Shown here piece by piece: positions 40,069 to 50,359 of a DNA stretch of 64,000 nt. The stretch lies in NCBI GenBank assembly GCA_020849475.1, contig JADLGE010000009.1, positions 124,001-188,000 on the forward strand, written 5' to 3'. Each line of letters starts with the position of its first letter. Position 1 is the stretch's first letter. A program made the translations under genes and the position numbers. The notes beneath the pieces are model-generated. The model was not told the DNA's origin. It worked only from the letters and a program-made list of their open reading frames with translations, and did not search any database. This DNA is from Gammaproteobacteria bacterium. Its GTDB lineage: Bacteria; Pseudomonadota; Gammaproteobacteria; Ga0077536.

Positions 40069-41703
40069 TCAAGCCTCCGCCGCGCGGCCACGCTGCGGGA
40101 ACAGTCCGCGCGGCCATTTCTGGATGAACAGGATGATGAACACCAGCACCAGAATCTTGGCCAGCACGGCGCCGGCGAAGGGTTCGAGAAACTTGTTGGC
40201 AATGCCGAGCGACAGACCCGCGACCAGCGTACCCCACAGGTTGCCGACGCCGCCGAACACCACCACCATGAAGGAATCGATGATGTAGGACTGGCCGAGG
40301 TTGGGGCCGACATTGGTCAACTGGCTCAAGGCTACGCCGGCGAGCCCGGCCACGCCCGAACCGAGACCGAAAGTCAGCGCGTCGACCCAGCCGGCGCGTA
40401 CGCCCATGGCGCGCGCCATGGCGCGGTTCTGCGCCACCGCACGCACATGCAGGCCGAGCGACGTGAAGCGCAGCAGCGCCAGCAGGGCGGCGAACACCAG
40501 GGCGCTGAAGACGATGATGTAGAGGCGGTTCCAGGTCAGTGCCAGCGCATCGCCGAGCAGCAGCTGGCCGCTCATCCACTGCGGTGTCGCGACCGCGCGG
40601 TTGAGCGGTGAAAAAACGCTGCGCACCACCTGCTGCAGGAACAGGCTGACGCCGAAAGTCGCGAGCAGGGTTTCGAGCGGTCGGCCATAGAGAAAGCGCA
40701 CGATGCCGCGCTCGATGACGATGCCGACCGCCGCCGCCACCAGAAAGGCAGCGGGAATGGCCATGAACAGCGACTGCTCAATGTGATTGGGAAACGCCTG
40801 TTGCACGACGTAGGTGGTGTAGGCGCCGAGCATCATCATCTCGCCATGGGCCATGTTGATGACGCCCATCACGCCGAAGGTGATGGCAAGACCGGTAGCC
40901 GCCAGCACCAGCACGAAGCCGAGGCTCAAGCCGAAGAAGATGGTTTGCACGAGTTCGTAATGGGCACGCCGTTCATCGATGGCGCGCAGCGCGCGGGCGG
41001 CGGCCACGCGCACATCCATGGAGGGTTCGAGCGGTTTGCCCTCGGCATCCTTGGCAAGCAGGGCGGCGAGACGGTTGCGCACTTCGCCGAGCATGCTGCC
41101 ACTGACGATGTTGACGGCGGCCAGACGTTGCGTTTCTTCAGGGCGGCCAAGCGCGGCGAGCGCGAGCACCACTTGCATGGCGCGCTTCACGCCGGCGTCC
41201 TGTTCTTTGGGCAGCGCATCCTCGAGGGCGGCGATGGTGCCGGGTGTATCGTCGGCGGCCAGCGCTTCTACCGCGGCGAGTCGCGCATCACGGTCGGAGT
41301 TGGCGAGGCCCAGGCGTGCCAGGGCGCCGCGCAACACCAGGCGCAGCTGATTGTTGATCACGACTTTCTTGAGATTGACGAGTTCTTCACTGCCGAGTTC
41401 GCTGCCGTCGAGCGCGTCGCTGATGGCAGTCTTGGGCTCGCTGGTGGCGGCGATGACCATGCGGCTGTCGGCCTTGCGCATCAACAGGCGGCCGTCGAGC
41501 AGCGCGCCGAGAATAGTGGCCGCGCGCGGCGAGCCGCTGTCGGCAATGGCGGTGATGGCGGCGCTCTTGGCTTTGAAATCGAAGCCCATGAGCTTGGCCA
41601 GCGGCAGGTCCGCGGCGGCAGCGATGCCCGGCAGACTTGCGAGCAGCAGGCATGAGGCAAGCAGCAGGCGGCCGATGGTCGAGGAGTATGTGAGGGCGGA
41701 CAT
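40069..41703 (-). CDS. urtB: urea ABC transporter permease UrtB (with N-terminal HEAT-like extension)
   Basis: GLAITFGVMGVINMAHGEMMMLGAYTTYVVQ; N-terminal repeat region typical of UrtB. Confidence 0.94.
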   Translation of the reverse strand: MSALTYSSTIGRLLLASCLLLASLPGIAAAADLPLAKLMGFDFKAKSAAITAIADSGSPRAATILGALLDGRLLMRKADSRMVIAATSEPKTAISDALDGSELGSEELVNLKKVVINNQLRLVLRGALARLGLANSDRDARLAAVEALAADDTPGTIAALEDALPKEQDAGVKRAMQVVLALAALGRPEETQRLAAVNIVSGSMLGEVRNRLAALLAKDAEGKPLEPSMDVRVAAARALRAIDERRAHYELVQTIFFGLSLGFVLVLAATGLAITFGVMGVINMAHGEMMMLGAYTTYVVQQAFPNHIEQSLFMAIPAAFLVAAAVGIVIERGIVRFLYGRPLETLLATFGVSLFLQQVVRSVFSPLNRAVATPQWMSGQLLLGDALALTWNRLYIIVFSALVFAALLALLRFTSLGLHVRAVAQNRAMARAMGVRAGWVDALTFGLGSGVAGLAGVALSQLTNVGPNLGQSYIIDSFMVVVFGGVGNLWGTLVAGLSLGIANKFLEPFAGAVLAKILVLVFIILFIQKWPRGLFPQRGRAAEA

Positions 41704-41801
41704 GGACGTTTGAACGGTCTTCGAACTACTTCGTTTACAGGGCCGCGGCCACGCTGGCGGCGCCATCCTTGCGCTGCCAGCGGGTCACGGTGGGGGAGAC
41801 G

Positions 41802-43091
41802 TTACTTGTAGTTCTGTCCCGAGCACTTCTTGGTGACAGTGTTGTAGTTGCCGCAGTTGAGCTTATCGGTCCAGTCGGCTTCGATTACCTTGCTGTCCGG
41901 CAGGAAGTCGGACCACGCATCACCGGGCACGAGACCCTCGGTCTTCCACACGGTCTCGAACTGGCCATTGGCCTGAATCTCACCAATCAGCACGGGCTTC
42001 GTGATGTGGTGATTGGGCAGCATCTTCGAAATGCCACCGGTCAGATTCGGCGTCTCGACACCGATGATGGCTTTCTGCACCGCCGCGGGATCCGTCGACT
42101 TGGCCGCTTCGACCGCCTTCACCCACATGTTGAAGCCGATGACATGGGCTTCCATCGGATCATTGAAGGTGCGCTTGTCGTTCTTGATGAACGTGTGCCA
42201 GGTCTTGAGGGCCGCCGCGTTGGCCGGGTCGTCGATGCTCATGAAGTAGTTCCAGGCAGCGAGATGACCGACCAGCGGTTTGGTGTCGATGCCGGACAGC
42301 TCTTCGTCGCCAACCGAGAACGCCACCACCGGGATGTCGGCCGCCGACACGCCCTGGTTGCCTAACTCTTTGTAGAAGGGCACGTTGGCATCGCCGTTGA
42401 TGGTCGACACCACCGCGGTCTTCTTGCCGGCCGAACCGAACTTCTTGATGTCCGACACGATGCTCTGCCAGTCAGAGTGACCGAAAGGCGTGTAGTTGAT
42501 CATGATGTCGGCTTCGGCGACGCCCTTGGACTTGAGATAGGCCTCGAGGATTTTGTTGGTGGTGCGCGGATAGACATAGTCCGTGCCCGCCAGCACCCAA
42601 CGCTTCACGCCGAGATCATTCATGAGGTAGTCGACCGCCGGAATGGCCTGCTGATTCGGCGCCGCGCCGGTGTAGAACACGTTCTTGGACGATTCTTCAC
42701 CTTCGTACTGCACCGGGTAGAACAACAGGCCGTTCAGCTCTTCGAACACCGGCAACACGGATTTGCGTGACACCGAAGTCCAGCAGCCAAACACCGCCGC
42801 GACCTTGTCCTTGGCCAGCAGTTCGCGGGCCTTTTCCGCGAACAGCGGCCAGTTGGAGGCGGGGTCGACCACCACTGCCTCGAGCTTCTTGCCGAGCAGG
42901 CCACCCTTCTTGTTCTGCTCGTCTATCAGCATGAGCATGGTGTCTTTCAGCGTGGTTTCGCTGATGGCCATGGTGCCCGACAGTGAATGGAGGACGCCGA
43001 CCTTGATGGTGTCTTCAGCCCGGACAGGCGTCGTCGACACCACCAAGGCGGCGACCATGGAGGTCAGCAGTGAACGTATGGATAATTTCAT
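41802..43091 (-). CDS. urtA: urea ABC transporter substrate-binding protein UrtA
   Basis: IKVGVLHSLSGTMAISETTLKDTMLMLIDEQN; CWTSVSRKSVLPVFEELNGLLFYPVQYEGEESSKNVFYTGAAPNQQ. Confidence 0.96.
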   Translation of the reverse strand: MKLSIRSLLTSMVAALVVSTTPVRAEDTIKVGVLHSLSGTMAISETTLKDTMLMLIDEQNKKGGLLGKKLEAVVVDPASNWPLFAEKARELLAKDKVAAVFGCWTSVSRKSVLPVFEELNGLLFYPVQYEGEESSKNVFYTGAAPNQQAIPAVDYLMNDLGVKRWVLAGTDYVYPRTTNKILEAYLKSKGVAEADIMINYTPFGHSDWQSIVSDIKKFGSAGKKTAVVSTINGDANVPFYKELGNQGVSAADIPVVAFSVGDEELSGIDTKPLVGHLAAWNYFMSIDDPANAAALKTWHTFIKNDKRTFNDPMEAHVIGFNMWVKAVEAAKSTDPAAVQKAIIGVETPNLTGGISKMLPNHHITKPVLIGEIQANGQFETVWKTEGLVPGDAWSDFLPDSKVIEADWTDKLNCGNYNTVTKKCSGQNYK

Positions 43092-43127
43092 CGAGTTCTT
43101 CCCTCGTTTTTAATGGCGTAGTAGCGC

Positions 43128-44330
43128 TTAAAGCTGTAACTGGAAGGCCAGCTTGATGGCGTCGATGTCTTGACCAGTAACGCCCGGCGCGAAGTTGGTC
43201 AGACCTTTGCTCGCGATGTCGCCGTGCTGGTAGAAGAGCGAGACGCGCGCGTTGTGGCCGTCGATGATGTAGTTCACGCCGCCTTCGATTTCGTCGCGGT
43301 TGGCGCTGGCATCGGGATAGATGGCCGAATAGCGGATGTAGGGCTGCAGGCGGCCGATGCCGACCATCTGCGGGAACATGTACAGGCCCACTACCGAGAA
43401 CGAATCACCGTCGAACTGGCAGAAGCAGTCCGGGTCGGCGAACGCCGCCAGGCTGTAGTCCGAATCGAAGTTCTTGTACTCGCCGTTGAACGTCACCACA
43501 CCCTTGTTGGCCAGCACTTTCTCGAAGATGACGTCGGTCATGAGGGCGCGGTAGTCGCCAGAGTTGAGGAATGAACCCGCGCCGTCCTCCTGGTACTGGA
43601 AGGCCACCGCCACGGTGAAGATGTCGCCGGCGGTGCCGTAGTAGGTGCCGCTGGTGTAGTAGCCGGGGTTCTTCTCGACCGACAGGAAGTTATAGGCGAC
43701 GCGACCCGCGTACATCAGGTTGTCATCCTGGTTGGGACCGGCGCCGGTCGACGACTCGAGGCCGTTGAAGACACCGAACACATATTGCAGCGCGCCGCCG
43801 GGGCCCGCCGCGCCCCACACGTTCACGCCCTGGTCGCGCTCGTAGACACCGGCGCCGCCGTTGCCGAACTTGACGCTGAAGTCCGATGACACGAACGGTG
43901 TCTTGTAGGCGTCGTAGGTGGTGGAGTAGTAGGGGCCGTTCAATTCCTGGCGTTCCGCCGGCACCAGCAGGCGACCCGCCCACACATTGAAATAGGGGCT
44001 CAGTTCGAACTTGGCGATGGCATCGAGCAGATGGAATTCTTCCAGCGCGCTGTTGCCGCAGAACACGCACTCGGTGTTCAGTTCAAACTTGATGTATTGG
44101 TGAATCTGGCCGTTGACATAGATACGTGCGCTGTCGGCATTGAAGTCCGTGCCCCAATCACCATTGGGCGCGTTGTCCTCCATGGCCGTGAACGAACCGC
44201 GCGCGCCGGCGCCGATGCTGATCCACTTGGTGTCATCGATGGCTATCTTGCCGCCCGCGTTTGCCACTGCTGCGCCGAGCAGCAGTCCACCAGTCAACAG
44301 AGCTGCTACAGGCCCTTTGTACTTGGTCAT
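43128..44330 (-). CDS. outer-membrane porin-like protein upstream of urtA
   Basis: Signal peptide, KIAIDDTKWISIGAGARGSFT, alternating beta-strand pattern, C-terminal strand DIDAIKLAFQLQL. Confidence 0.78.
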   Translation of the reverse strand: MTKYKGPVAALLTGGLLLGAAVANAGGKIAIDDTKWISIGAGARGSFTAMEDNAPNGDWGTDFNADSARIYVNGQIHQYIKFELNTECVFCGNSALEEFHLLDAIAKFELSPYFNVWAGRLLVPAERQELNGPYYSTTYDAYKTPFVSSDFSVKFGNGGAGVYERDQGVNVWGAAGPGGALQYVFGVFNGLESSTGAGPNQDDNLMYAGRVAYNFLSVEKNPGYYTSGTYYGTAGDIFTVAVAFQYQEDGAGSFLNSGDYRALMTDVIFEKVLANKGVVTFNGEYKNFDSDYSLAAFADPDCFCQFDGDSFSVVGLYMFPQMVGIGRLQPYIRYSAIYPDASANRDEIEGGVNYIIDGHNARVSLFYQHGDIASKGLTNFAPGVTGQDIDAIKLAFQLQL

Positions 44331-44769
44331 TGAGAGTCTCCTTCGGGGTCATCGTGCTGTGCATTGAGCCTGTCCGGGCAGATGGGCTTTTGCGAAGTTC
44401 GTGCCAAGCATCGAAGGCGATGAAAATCATTTGTTTAAGCGCTTGCGCGTGGCGCAGCCGCGGCGCATGCGCACTAATGCGGAGCGATATGCGGGCGCGC
44501 GCACAAAAAAGGGGATGAACGCGACACGGGCCGCGAATTCGTCGTGGCAAACGCGACAGCGCTCAATGAGGGAGCGCGCGATTGGGCGTGACATTGTCGG
44601 CCTGGCAAACAGCCACGCATGTCGCGGACGCGGAAATTCCCGCGCTCCACGGGATTTTCGCGCGGGTCTGCGTGATCCTGTGCGACTGGCATGCAGACTG
44701 TGCGCTGATCGGTAGTGGTGCGCGCCTGCGATGCTAAACTGCAACAGGCCAACCAGCGGAGTAACAGCA

Positions 44770-45414
44770 GTGTCCAGCGCGACGACCATTCCTTCTTTCG
44801 GACTCGATGCGAATGTACTGGCGGCCTTGTCGGAACGTGCCATCACCAAGACCTTTCCGCGCATGAGCGTGATAGTGAATGAGGGCGACCCGACCGACGC
44901 CATCTACATCATTCTCGAAGGACGCGTGCGTATTTATCTTGCGGACCACAAGGGCAAGGAGGTGACGCTCAACGTGCAGGGGCCGGGTGAGTATTTCGGC
45001 GAGCTGACCCTTGATGGCGGACCGCGCTCGGCCTCGGTGATGACGCTCGAACCGTCGCGCTTCATGATCATTCCGCGGGAGTCGCTGGAGAGTTTCTTTG
45101 CCACCCACCCGGAGTTCGCCATGCACCTGGTGCGCAAACTCATCAACCGGGTGCGGGTGCTGACCGAGAGGGTCAAGAGCCTTGCCCTGCAGGACGTCTA
45201 TGGGCGCTTTCGCGGCATGCTGGAAGAACTGGCAGTGGAACAGGGCGGCGAGCGGGTGGTGGAAGGCCGCATGACCCAGTCCGACATCGCGGCACGCATC
45301 GGCGCCTCGCGTGAAATGGTCAGCCGCATCCTGAGTGATCTCAAGACCGGCGGCTACGTGACCCAGGGCCGCCACCGCATCGTCATACACAAGAAGCTGC
45401 CGGCGGAATGGTAG
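44770..45414 (+). CDS. Crp/Fnr-family transcriptional regulator
   Basis: cNMP-binding segment GEYFGELTLDGGPRSASVMT; HTH MTQSDIAARIGASREMVSRILSDLKTGGYV. The upstream frame opens at 44731. Confidence 0.92.
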   Translation: MSSATTIPSFGLDANVLAALSERAITKTFPRMSVIVNEGDPTDAIYIILEGRVRIYLADHKGKEVTLNVQGPGEYFGELTLDGGPRSASVMTLEPSRFMIIPRESLESFFATHPEFAMHLVRKLINRVRVLTERVKSLALQDVYGRFRGMLEELAVEQGGERVVEGRMTQSDIAARIGASREMVSRILSDLKTGGYVTQGRHRIVIHKKLPAEW

Positions 45415-45479
45415 GTGCCAGGCGCTGATAACGCGTCGCCGCGATCCGCATCGCGATCAGGCTGTTAGAATGCACCCCG

Positions 45480-47393
45480 ATGATCAGTCTAGACGCAGTA
45501 GCGGTGCGGCGTGGTAGCCGCCTGCTGTTTGAGAACGCCACCCTCGCCATCCACGACGGCCAGCATGTCGGTATCACCGGCGGCAATGGCACCGGCAAGA
45601 CCACCCTGTTCAAACTGCTGTTGGGCGAGCTTGGCCCTGACCAGGGCAATGTGCGCCTGCCGGGCAGCATGCGTATCGCGCACATGGCGCAGGAGGTCAT
45701 CGCCACGCCGGCCAGTGCGCTCGATTATGTGATCGACGGCGACCAGCAGCTGCGCACCCATGAGCGCGCCCTGGCGGCCGCCGAGGCGGCGGGTGACGAC
45801 GCGCGCATCACCGCCGCCCATGCCGAGCTCGATCACATCGACGGCTACAACGCCCATTACCGCGCCGAACAGCTGTTGCACGGCCTGGGCTTCAGCCAGG
45901 CCGATTGCGCGCGGCCGGTCAGCGAATTCTCCGGTGGCTGGCGCATCCGTCTGAATCTTGCCCAGGCCTTGATGTGCCCGAGCGATCTGCTGCTGCTCGA
46001 CGAGCCGACCAATCATCTCGATCTCGATGCCACCCACTGGCTGGAAGACTGGCTCAAGCGTTATCCCGGCACTTTGCTGCTGATTTCCCACGATCGCGAT
46101 TTCCTCGACGCGGTGGTGAGCCATATCGCGCATATCGAGCACCAGGAAATGCGTCTGTATCGCGGCAACTACTCGGCCTTCGAAGTGCAGCGCGCCGAGC
46201 GCCTCGCCCAGCAGCAGCAGATGTATCTGCGCCAGCAGACGCGCGTGGCCGAAATCGAAGCCTTCGTGCGGCGCTTTCGCGCCAAGGCTTCCAAGGCGCG
46301 CCAGGCCCAGAGTCGGTTGAAAGAACTGGAACGCATGCAGACGGTGGCGGCGGCGCACGTCGATTCGCCCTTCGACTTCCGCATCCTCGAAGCGGACAAG
46401 GTCTCCGATCCCTTGCTGAGCCTCAATGATGTTGCGGTCGGCTATGACGGGCGCACGGTGTTGCGCGACATCAAGCTCAATCTGCATCCCGGCTCACGCA
46501 TCGGTTTGCTGGGCGCCAACGGCGCAGGCAAGTCGACCTTCATCAAGACCTTGATGGGCGAACTCGCGCCGCTGCGCGGCGTGCTGACACGAGGCACGCA
46601 TCTGCGCATCGGATATTTCGCGCAGCAGCAGCTGGAAGTGCTCGACCTTGAGGCCAGCGCCGCGCTGCATGTGCAACGCCTGTCGCCCGAGGCTTCAGAG
46701 CAGAAGATTCGCACGTTCCTTGGCGGCTTCGATTTTCATGGCGATGCCGCCCTGAGCCCCATCCGGCCTTTCAGCGGCGGCGAGAAGGCGCGCCTGGCAC
46801 TGGCGCTGGTGGCCTGGCAGCAGCCCAACCTGCTGTTGCTCGACGAGCCCACCAACCATCTCGATCTCGAAATGCGCCAGGCCTTGACCCTCGCCCTGCA
46901 GGAATTCGGTGGCGCCATCGTGCTGGTTTCCCACGACCGCTACCTGCTACGCAATTGCGTGGACGAATTCCATCTCATCGAAGACGGACGCATGCAGCCC
47001 TTCGATGGCGATCTCGATGACTATCACAAGCGCCAACAGCAGCGCGACCGTGACAGCGCCACGCCGGCGCTGGCCGTGGAGGCAGACGCCGCCGCCGGCG
47101 CGGCGCGCGGCAAGCAGGCGCGCCAGGAAGCAGCAGCGCGACGCGCGCAGGTCGCGCCGGCGCGCAATGCGGTGAAAAAGCTCGAACAGGCGATGGAGAA
47201 AATCCAGGGCGAGCTTGCCAGGCTCGAAGCGCGTCTGGCGGACAGCACGCTCTATGAAGCAGCGCGTAAGGCCGAGCTCACCGAGTTACTGCAAAAGCGC
47301 GGCGTGCTGCAGCAGCAGCTGTCAGAGCAGGAGAGCGAGTGGCTGGAGAAACAGGACGCGCTCGAGATGCTGGAGCGGGAATCAACGCAGTAG
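45480..47393 (+). CDS. ABC-F family ATPase (YheS-like)
   Basis: Two ABC domains: GGNGTGKTTLFKLL / FSGGWRIRLNLAQALM and GANGAGKSTFIKTL / FSGGEKARLALALV; linker PTNHLD motifs; C-terminal coiled coil. Confidence 0.94.
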   Translation: MISLDAVAVRRGSRLLFENATLAIHDGQHVGITGGNGTGKTTLFKLLLGELGPDQGNVRLPGSMRIAHMAQEVIATPASALDYVIDGDQQLRTHERALAAAEAAGDDARITAAHAELDHIDGYNAHYRAEQLLHGLGFSQADCARPVSEFSGGWRIRLNLAQALMCPSDLLLLDEPTNHLDLDATHWLEDWLKRYPGTLLLISHDRDFLDAVVSHIAHIEHQEMRLYRGNYSAFEVQRAERLAQQQQMYLRQQTRVAEIEAFVRRFRAKASKARQAQSRLKELERMQTVAAAHVDSPFDFRILEADKVSDPLLSLNDVAVGYDGRTVLRDIKLNLHPGSRIGLLGANGAGKSTFIKTLMGELAPLRGVLTRGTHLRIGYFAQQQLEVLDLEASAALHVQRLSPEASEQKIRTFLGGFDFHGDAALSPIRPFSGGEKARLALALVAWQQPNLLLLDEPTNHLDLEMRQALTLALQEFGGAIVLVSHDRYLLRNCVDEFHLIEDGRMQPFDGDLDDYHKRQQQRDRDSATPALAVEADAAAGAARGKQARQEAAARRAQVAPARNAVKKLEQAMEKIQGELARLEARLADSTLYEAARKAELTELLQKRGVLQQQLSEQESEWLEKQDALEMLERESTQ

Positions 47394-47404
47394 ATGCGTT
47401 GGCT

Positions 47405-50359
47405 TCAATGCAGGCGCGGCATGACGGGCGGCTCGTGTTCGGGCTGATTACGCGTTTGCGCCATGCTGCTGTGGCCGGCGCGCGCCCCAATCCAGCGCTC
47501 CAATTCCGCCGCCGGCATCGCCCGCCCCAGGTAGTAGCCCTGTATCTCATCGCAGCGATGGGCGCGCAGGAAGGCCATCTGTGCGGCGTTTTCCACGCCT
47601 TCGGCAATCACCGACAGGTGCATGCTGTGGGCCATCGCAATCACGGCGCGGGTGATGGCGGCATCGCCCGCGTCGCTGGTGAGATCGCGAATGAAGGATT
47701 GGTCAATCTTCACCTGGTCGACTGGCAGTTGCTTGAGGTTGGCGAGTGACGCATAGCCGGTGCCGAAGTCATCAATGGCAATGCGCAGGCCCAAACCCTT
47801 CAATGATTGCAGCAGGCGGCCGGCGCGTTCGCGCTCATGCATCACCGCGCTCTCGGTGATTTCGAGGGTGATATTGCGCGCATCGACGCCAGTGAGGGCG
47901 AGCGCGGCCTTGACGCTGCCCAGCCAGCCATCGTGGGCGAGCTGGCGCGCCGAGACATTGATGCCAATCTTGAGTGGCAGGCCCGCCAGCTGCCAATGCC
48001 GGGCCTGGCGGCAGGCCTGCTGGAATACCCACTCACCGATGTGATGAATGAGATCCGATTCCTCGGCGACCGGCACATACTCGCCCGGCAGTAACAGACC
48101 TTGTTGCGGATGATGCCAGCGCAACAGCGCCTCCGCGCCTGTCACCTGGTCGCTGTCCAGCGCCAGGGTCGGCTGGTAGTAGAGTTCGAATTCGCCGTTG
48201 CGCAGCGCGTGATGCAGGGCATTGGCGACTTGCAGATGCTGACGCGCGCGCGCGTCGTAGGCTTCATCGTAGTAACCGATGCCGTTGCGTTCGCGTTGCT
48301 TGACGCGATGCAGGGCGGCATCGGCGTGCTTGAACAGGCTCTCGACATCTTCACCGTCGCGCGGATAAATGCTCACACCGATGCTGCCGGTGATGCGCAC
48401 GTCGTGATGTTCGAGGGTATAGGGGTCATTGCCGATGTCGAGAAAGCGCTGCGCCTGCGCGCCGACGCCATCGGTCTGCGAGATACCGGTGAGCAGCACA
48501 CCGAACTGGTCGCCGTCCCAGCGTGCGACGGTGTCATGGGCGCGCGCCACATGGCTGAGTCGCTCCGCGATTTCCACCAGCAGTGCGTCGCCGACCGCGT
48601 GACCATGGCTGCTGTTGATGTACTTGAAGCCATCGAGATCGAGAAACAGCACCGCCAGCATGTCGCCATCGCGCCGCGCCGCGGCGATGGCCTGCGTCAC
48701 GCGGTCGGCCAAGAGCTCGCGATTGGGCAGGCGCGTGAGGGCGTCGTGAGTGGCCTGATGCGCGACCTGGCGACTCAGGGACAGGTTTTCGGTGACGTCA
48801 TGAAACGCGATGACCGCGCCCTGTCGTGAGCCGTCTTCGGCGACTATCGGGCTGGCGGTGATGCGCACCGCATAGGCGTCGCCGAAGCGCCTGTTGAGCA
48901 GCGCATAGGACGGCGAGCGCACCGAACGGTTTTCACGTAACGCCTGCTCGATGATGAGCATGGCCTTGTCGCGTTCGGCTTTCTGCGCCGACCAGAAGAT
49001 GGTCGAGATATGGCGACCGATGGCATCGCGTCGCGCTTGTTCGCTCAAGGCCTCGGCAACCGGATTCATGTAGGTGACGAGGCCGTCGTGATCGGTCGTC
49101 ACCACCGCGTCGCCGATGGCGTGCAGCGTGGCGCGCGCCAGTTCTCTTTCACGGCGCAGACTGCGCGCCGCGCGTTCCACGCGCCGCCAGCTCCACAAGG
49201 GATAGCTGCAAGCCCCGGCCAGCAGTGCCGGCGCGGGCGCCAGCCACAGATCGAATGCCAGCAGCAGCAGCACCGGCACCGAGATGGTGAGGACGGTCAG
49301 CACGGCAGCCACCGCGAGCCCCTGGCGCGGTGAACAGCGTGGATAGAGCAGCGCCGGCGCCAAGGCGAACAGCGACAGCAGCGCGGCGTACAGAGGCCCA
49401 CGCAGCGGACTGACCCAGGCGCGGTTGCGCAGGTTGTCGAGCACCGTGGCATTGAACTCGACGCCTGACATCGGCTGTGCTTCACCGGACACCGGCGTGG
49501 CGAGACTGCGGCCGAGGCCGGCGGCGGTTACACCGACCAACACGAAGCGTCCGCGCAGACTGTTGAGCAATGCGTCCTGCTGCAACACGTCGGCGAACGA
49601 CACTTCGCGAAAGCGCCCCGGCGCGCCGAGAAAATTCACCAGCAGCCGATAGTCGCGCAGCCATTGCGAGGCGCTGGCGCCGCCCACCGGCGCGCGCGTC
49701 TCACCGGGCAAGTGTTGCCATTCGCCGGGCGCCACCTGTTCGAGCATGGCCAGCGCCAGGGTCGGCCATACCGGTGACGACAGTCCCGCCTGCAGATACA
49801 CGCTGCGAATGACCGAATCGCGATCGAGCTCGGTGTCGACATGGCCAAGCTTGGCCGCGACCTGCGCGAAGGCGCGCAGCGGCTGCACTTCGCGCAAGGG
49901 GCCACTCGCGCTTTCCTGGTCAGGAAACACCGGCAGTACGACATTGCCATTGGCGGCAATCGCGCCGGCCAGGTGCGTGTCGCCGCCGTCATCGTTGGCG
50001 GCCTCGGCGAACATGATGTCGAAGGCCACGGCGCGCACGCCGGCGCGGGTCAGGCGCTCCAGCAATTGCGCATGCACATGGCGCGACCACGGCCAGCGTC
50101 CGAGCTGCTTGAGACTGCGATCGTCGATGGCGACGATCACGATGTCGTCGGGCGTGGCGCCGCGCTTCAAGCGCAGCGTGGCGTCGTAGATGACGTTGTC
50201 CCAGCGCTCGAGTAAGCCCGACAGTACCGCCAGCGCCATGACCGCGCACAGCGCGCCGGCGAGGCGTGCGGTTTCGCTGCGCGACCAGTCGACGAGCCGT
50301 GCGCGCAGCACGCTTACAAGGCCAGCGCGATCAATGGCAGGAACACCAGCATCCACCAA
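47405..50359 (-). CDS. CHASE2-PAS-GGDEF-EAL signalling protein
   Basis: CHASE2 N-terminus (DDIVIVAIDDRSLKQLGRWPWSRHVHAQLLERL), TMs, PAS, degenerate GGDEF (WDGDQF), EAL (GAEALLRW; DDFGTGYASL). Confidence 0.94.
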   Translation of the reverse strand: MVDAGVPAIDRAGLVSVLRARLVDWSRSETARLAGALCAVMALAVLSGLLERWDNVIYDATLRLKRGATPDDIVIVAIDDRSLKQLGRWPWSRHVHAQLLERLTRAGVRAVAFDIMFAEAANDDGGDTHLAGAIAANGNVVLPVFPDQESASGPLREVQPLRAFAQVAAKLGHVDTELDRDSVIRSVYLQAGLSSPVWPTLALAMLEQVAPGEWQHLPGETRAPVGGASASQWLRDYRLLVNFLGAPGRFREVSFADVLQQDALLNSLRGRFVLVGVTAAGLGRSLATPVSGEAQPMSGVEFNATVLDNLRNRAWVSPLRGPLYAALLSLFALAPALLYPRCSPRQGLAVAAVLTVLTISVPVLLLLAFDLWLAPAPALLAGACSYPLWSWRRVERAARSLRRERELARATLHAIGDAVVTTDHDGLVTYMNPVAEALSEQARRDAIGRHISTIFWSAQKAERDKAMLIIEQALRENRSVRSPSYALLNRRFGDAYAVRITASPIVAEDGSRQGAVIAFHDVTENLSLSRQVAHQATHDALTRLPNRELLADRVTQAIAAARRDGDMLAVLFLDLDGFKYINSSHGHAVGDALLVEIAERLSHVARAHDTVARWDGDQFGVLLTGISQTDGVGAQAQRFLDIGNDPYTLEHHDVRITGSIGVSIYPRDGEDVESLFKHADAALHRVKQRERNGIGYYDEAYDARARQHLQVANALHHALRNGEFELYYQPTLALDSDQVTGAEALLRWHHPQQGLLLPGEYVPVAEESDLIHHIGEWVFQQACRQARHWQLAGLPLKIGINVSARQLAHDGWLGSVKAALALTGVDARNITLEITESAVMHERERAGRLLQSLKGLGLRIAIDDFGTGYASLANLKQLPVDQVKIDQSFIRDLTSDAGDAAITRAVIAMAHSMHLSVIAEGVENAAQMAFLRAHRCDEIQGYYLGRAMPAAELERWIGARAGHSSMAQTRNQPEHEPPVMPRLH

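Noticed and set aside
39310-40611. 433-aa plus-strand ORF across urtC/urtB
   Set aside because: Antisense to well-recognised permeases; Gln/His/Arg-rich composition typical of antisense translation.
44331-44770. Possible Crp/Fnr binding site (TGTGCGACTGGCATGCAGACTGTGCG) between the porin and regulator genes
   Set aside because: Half-sites are not convincingly symmetrical with TGTGA-N6-TCACA; not callable by eye.
44427-44903. Minus-strand ORF containing CRVCHDEF, resembling a CxxCH heme motif
   Set aside because: Overlaps the 5' part of the Crp/Fnr gene antisense; an internal start gives only a short peptide with no signal sequence, so a cytochrome is unlikely.
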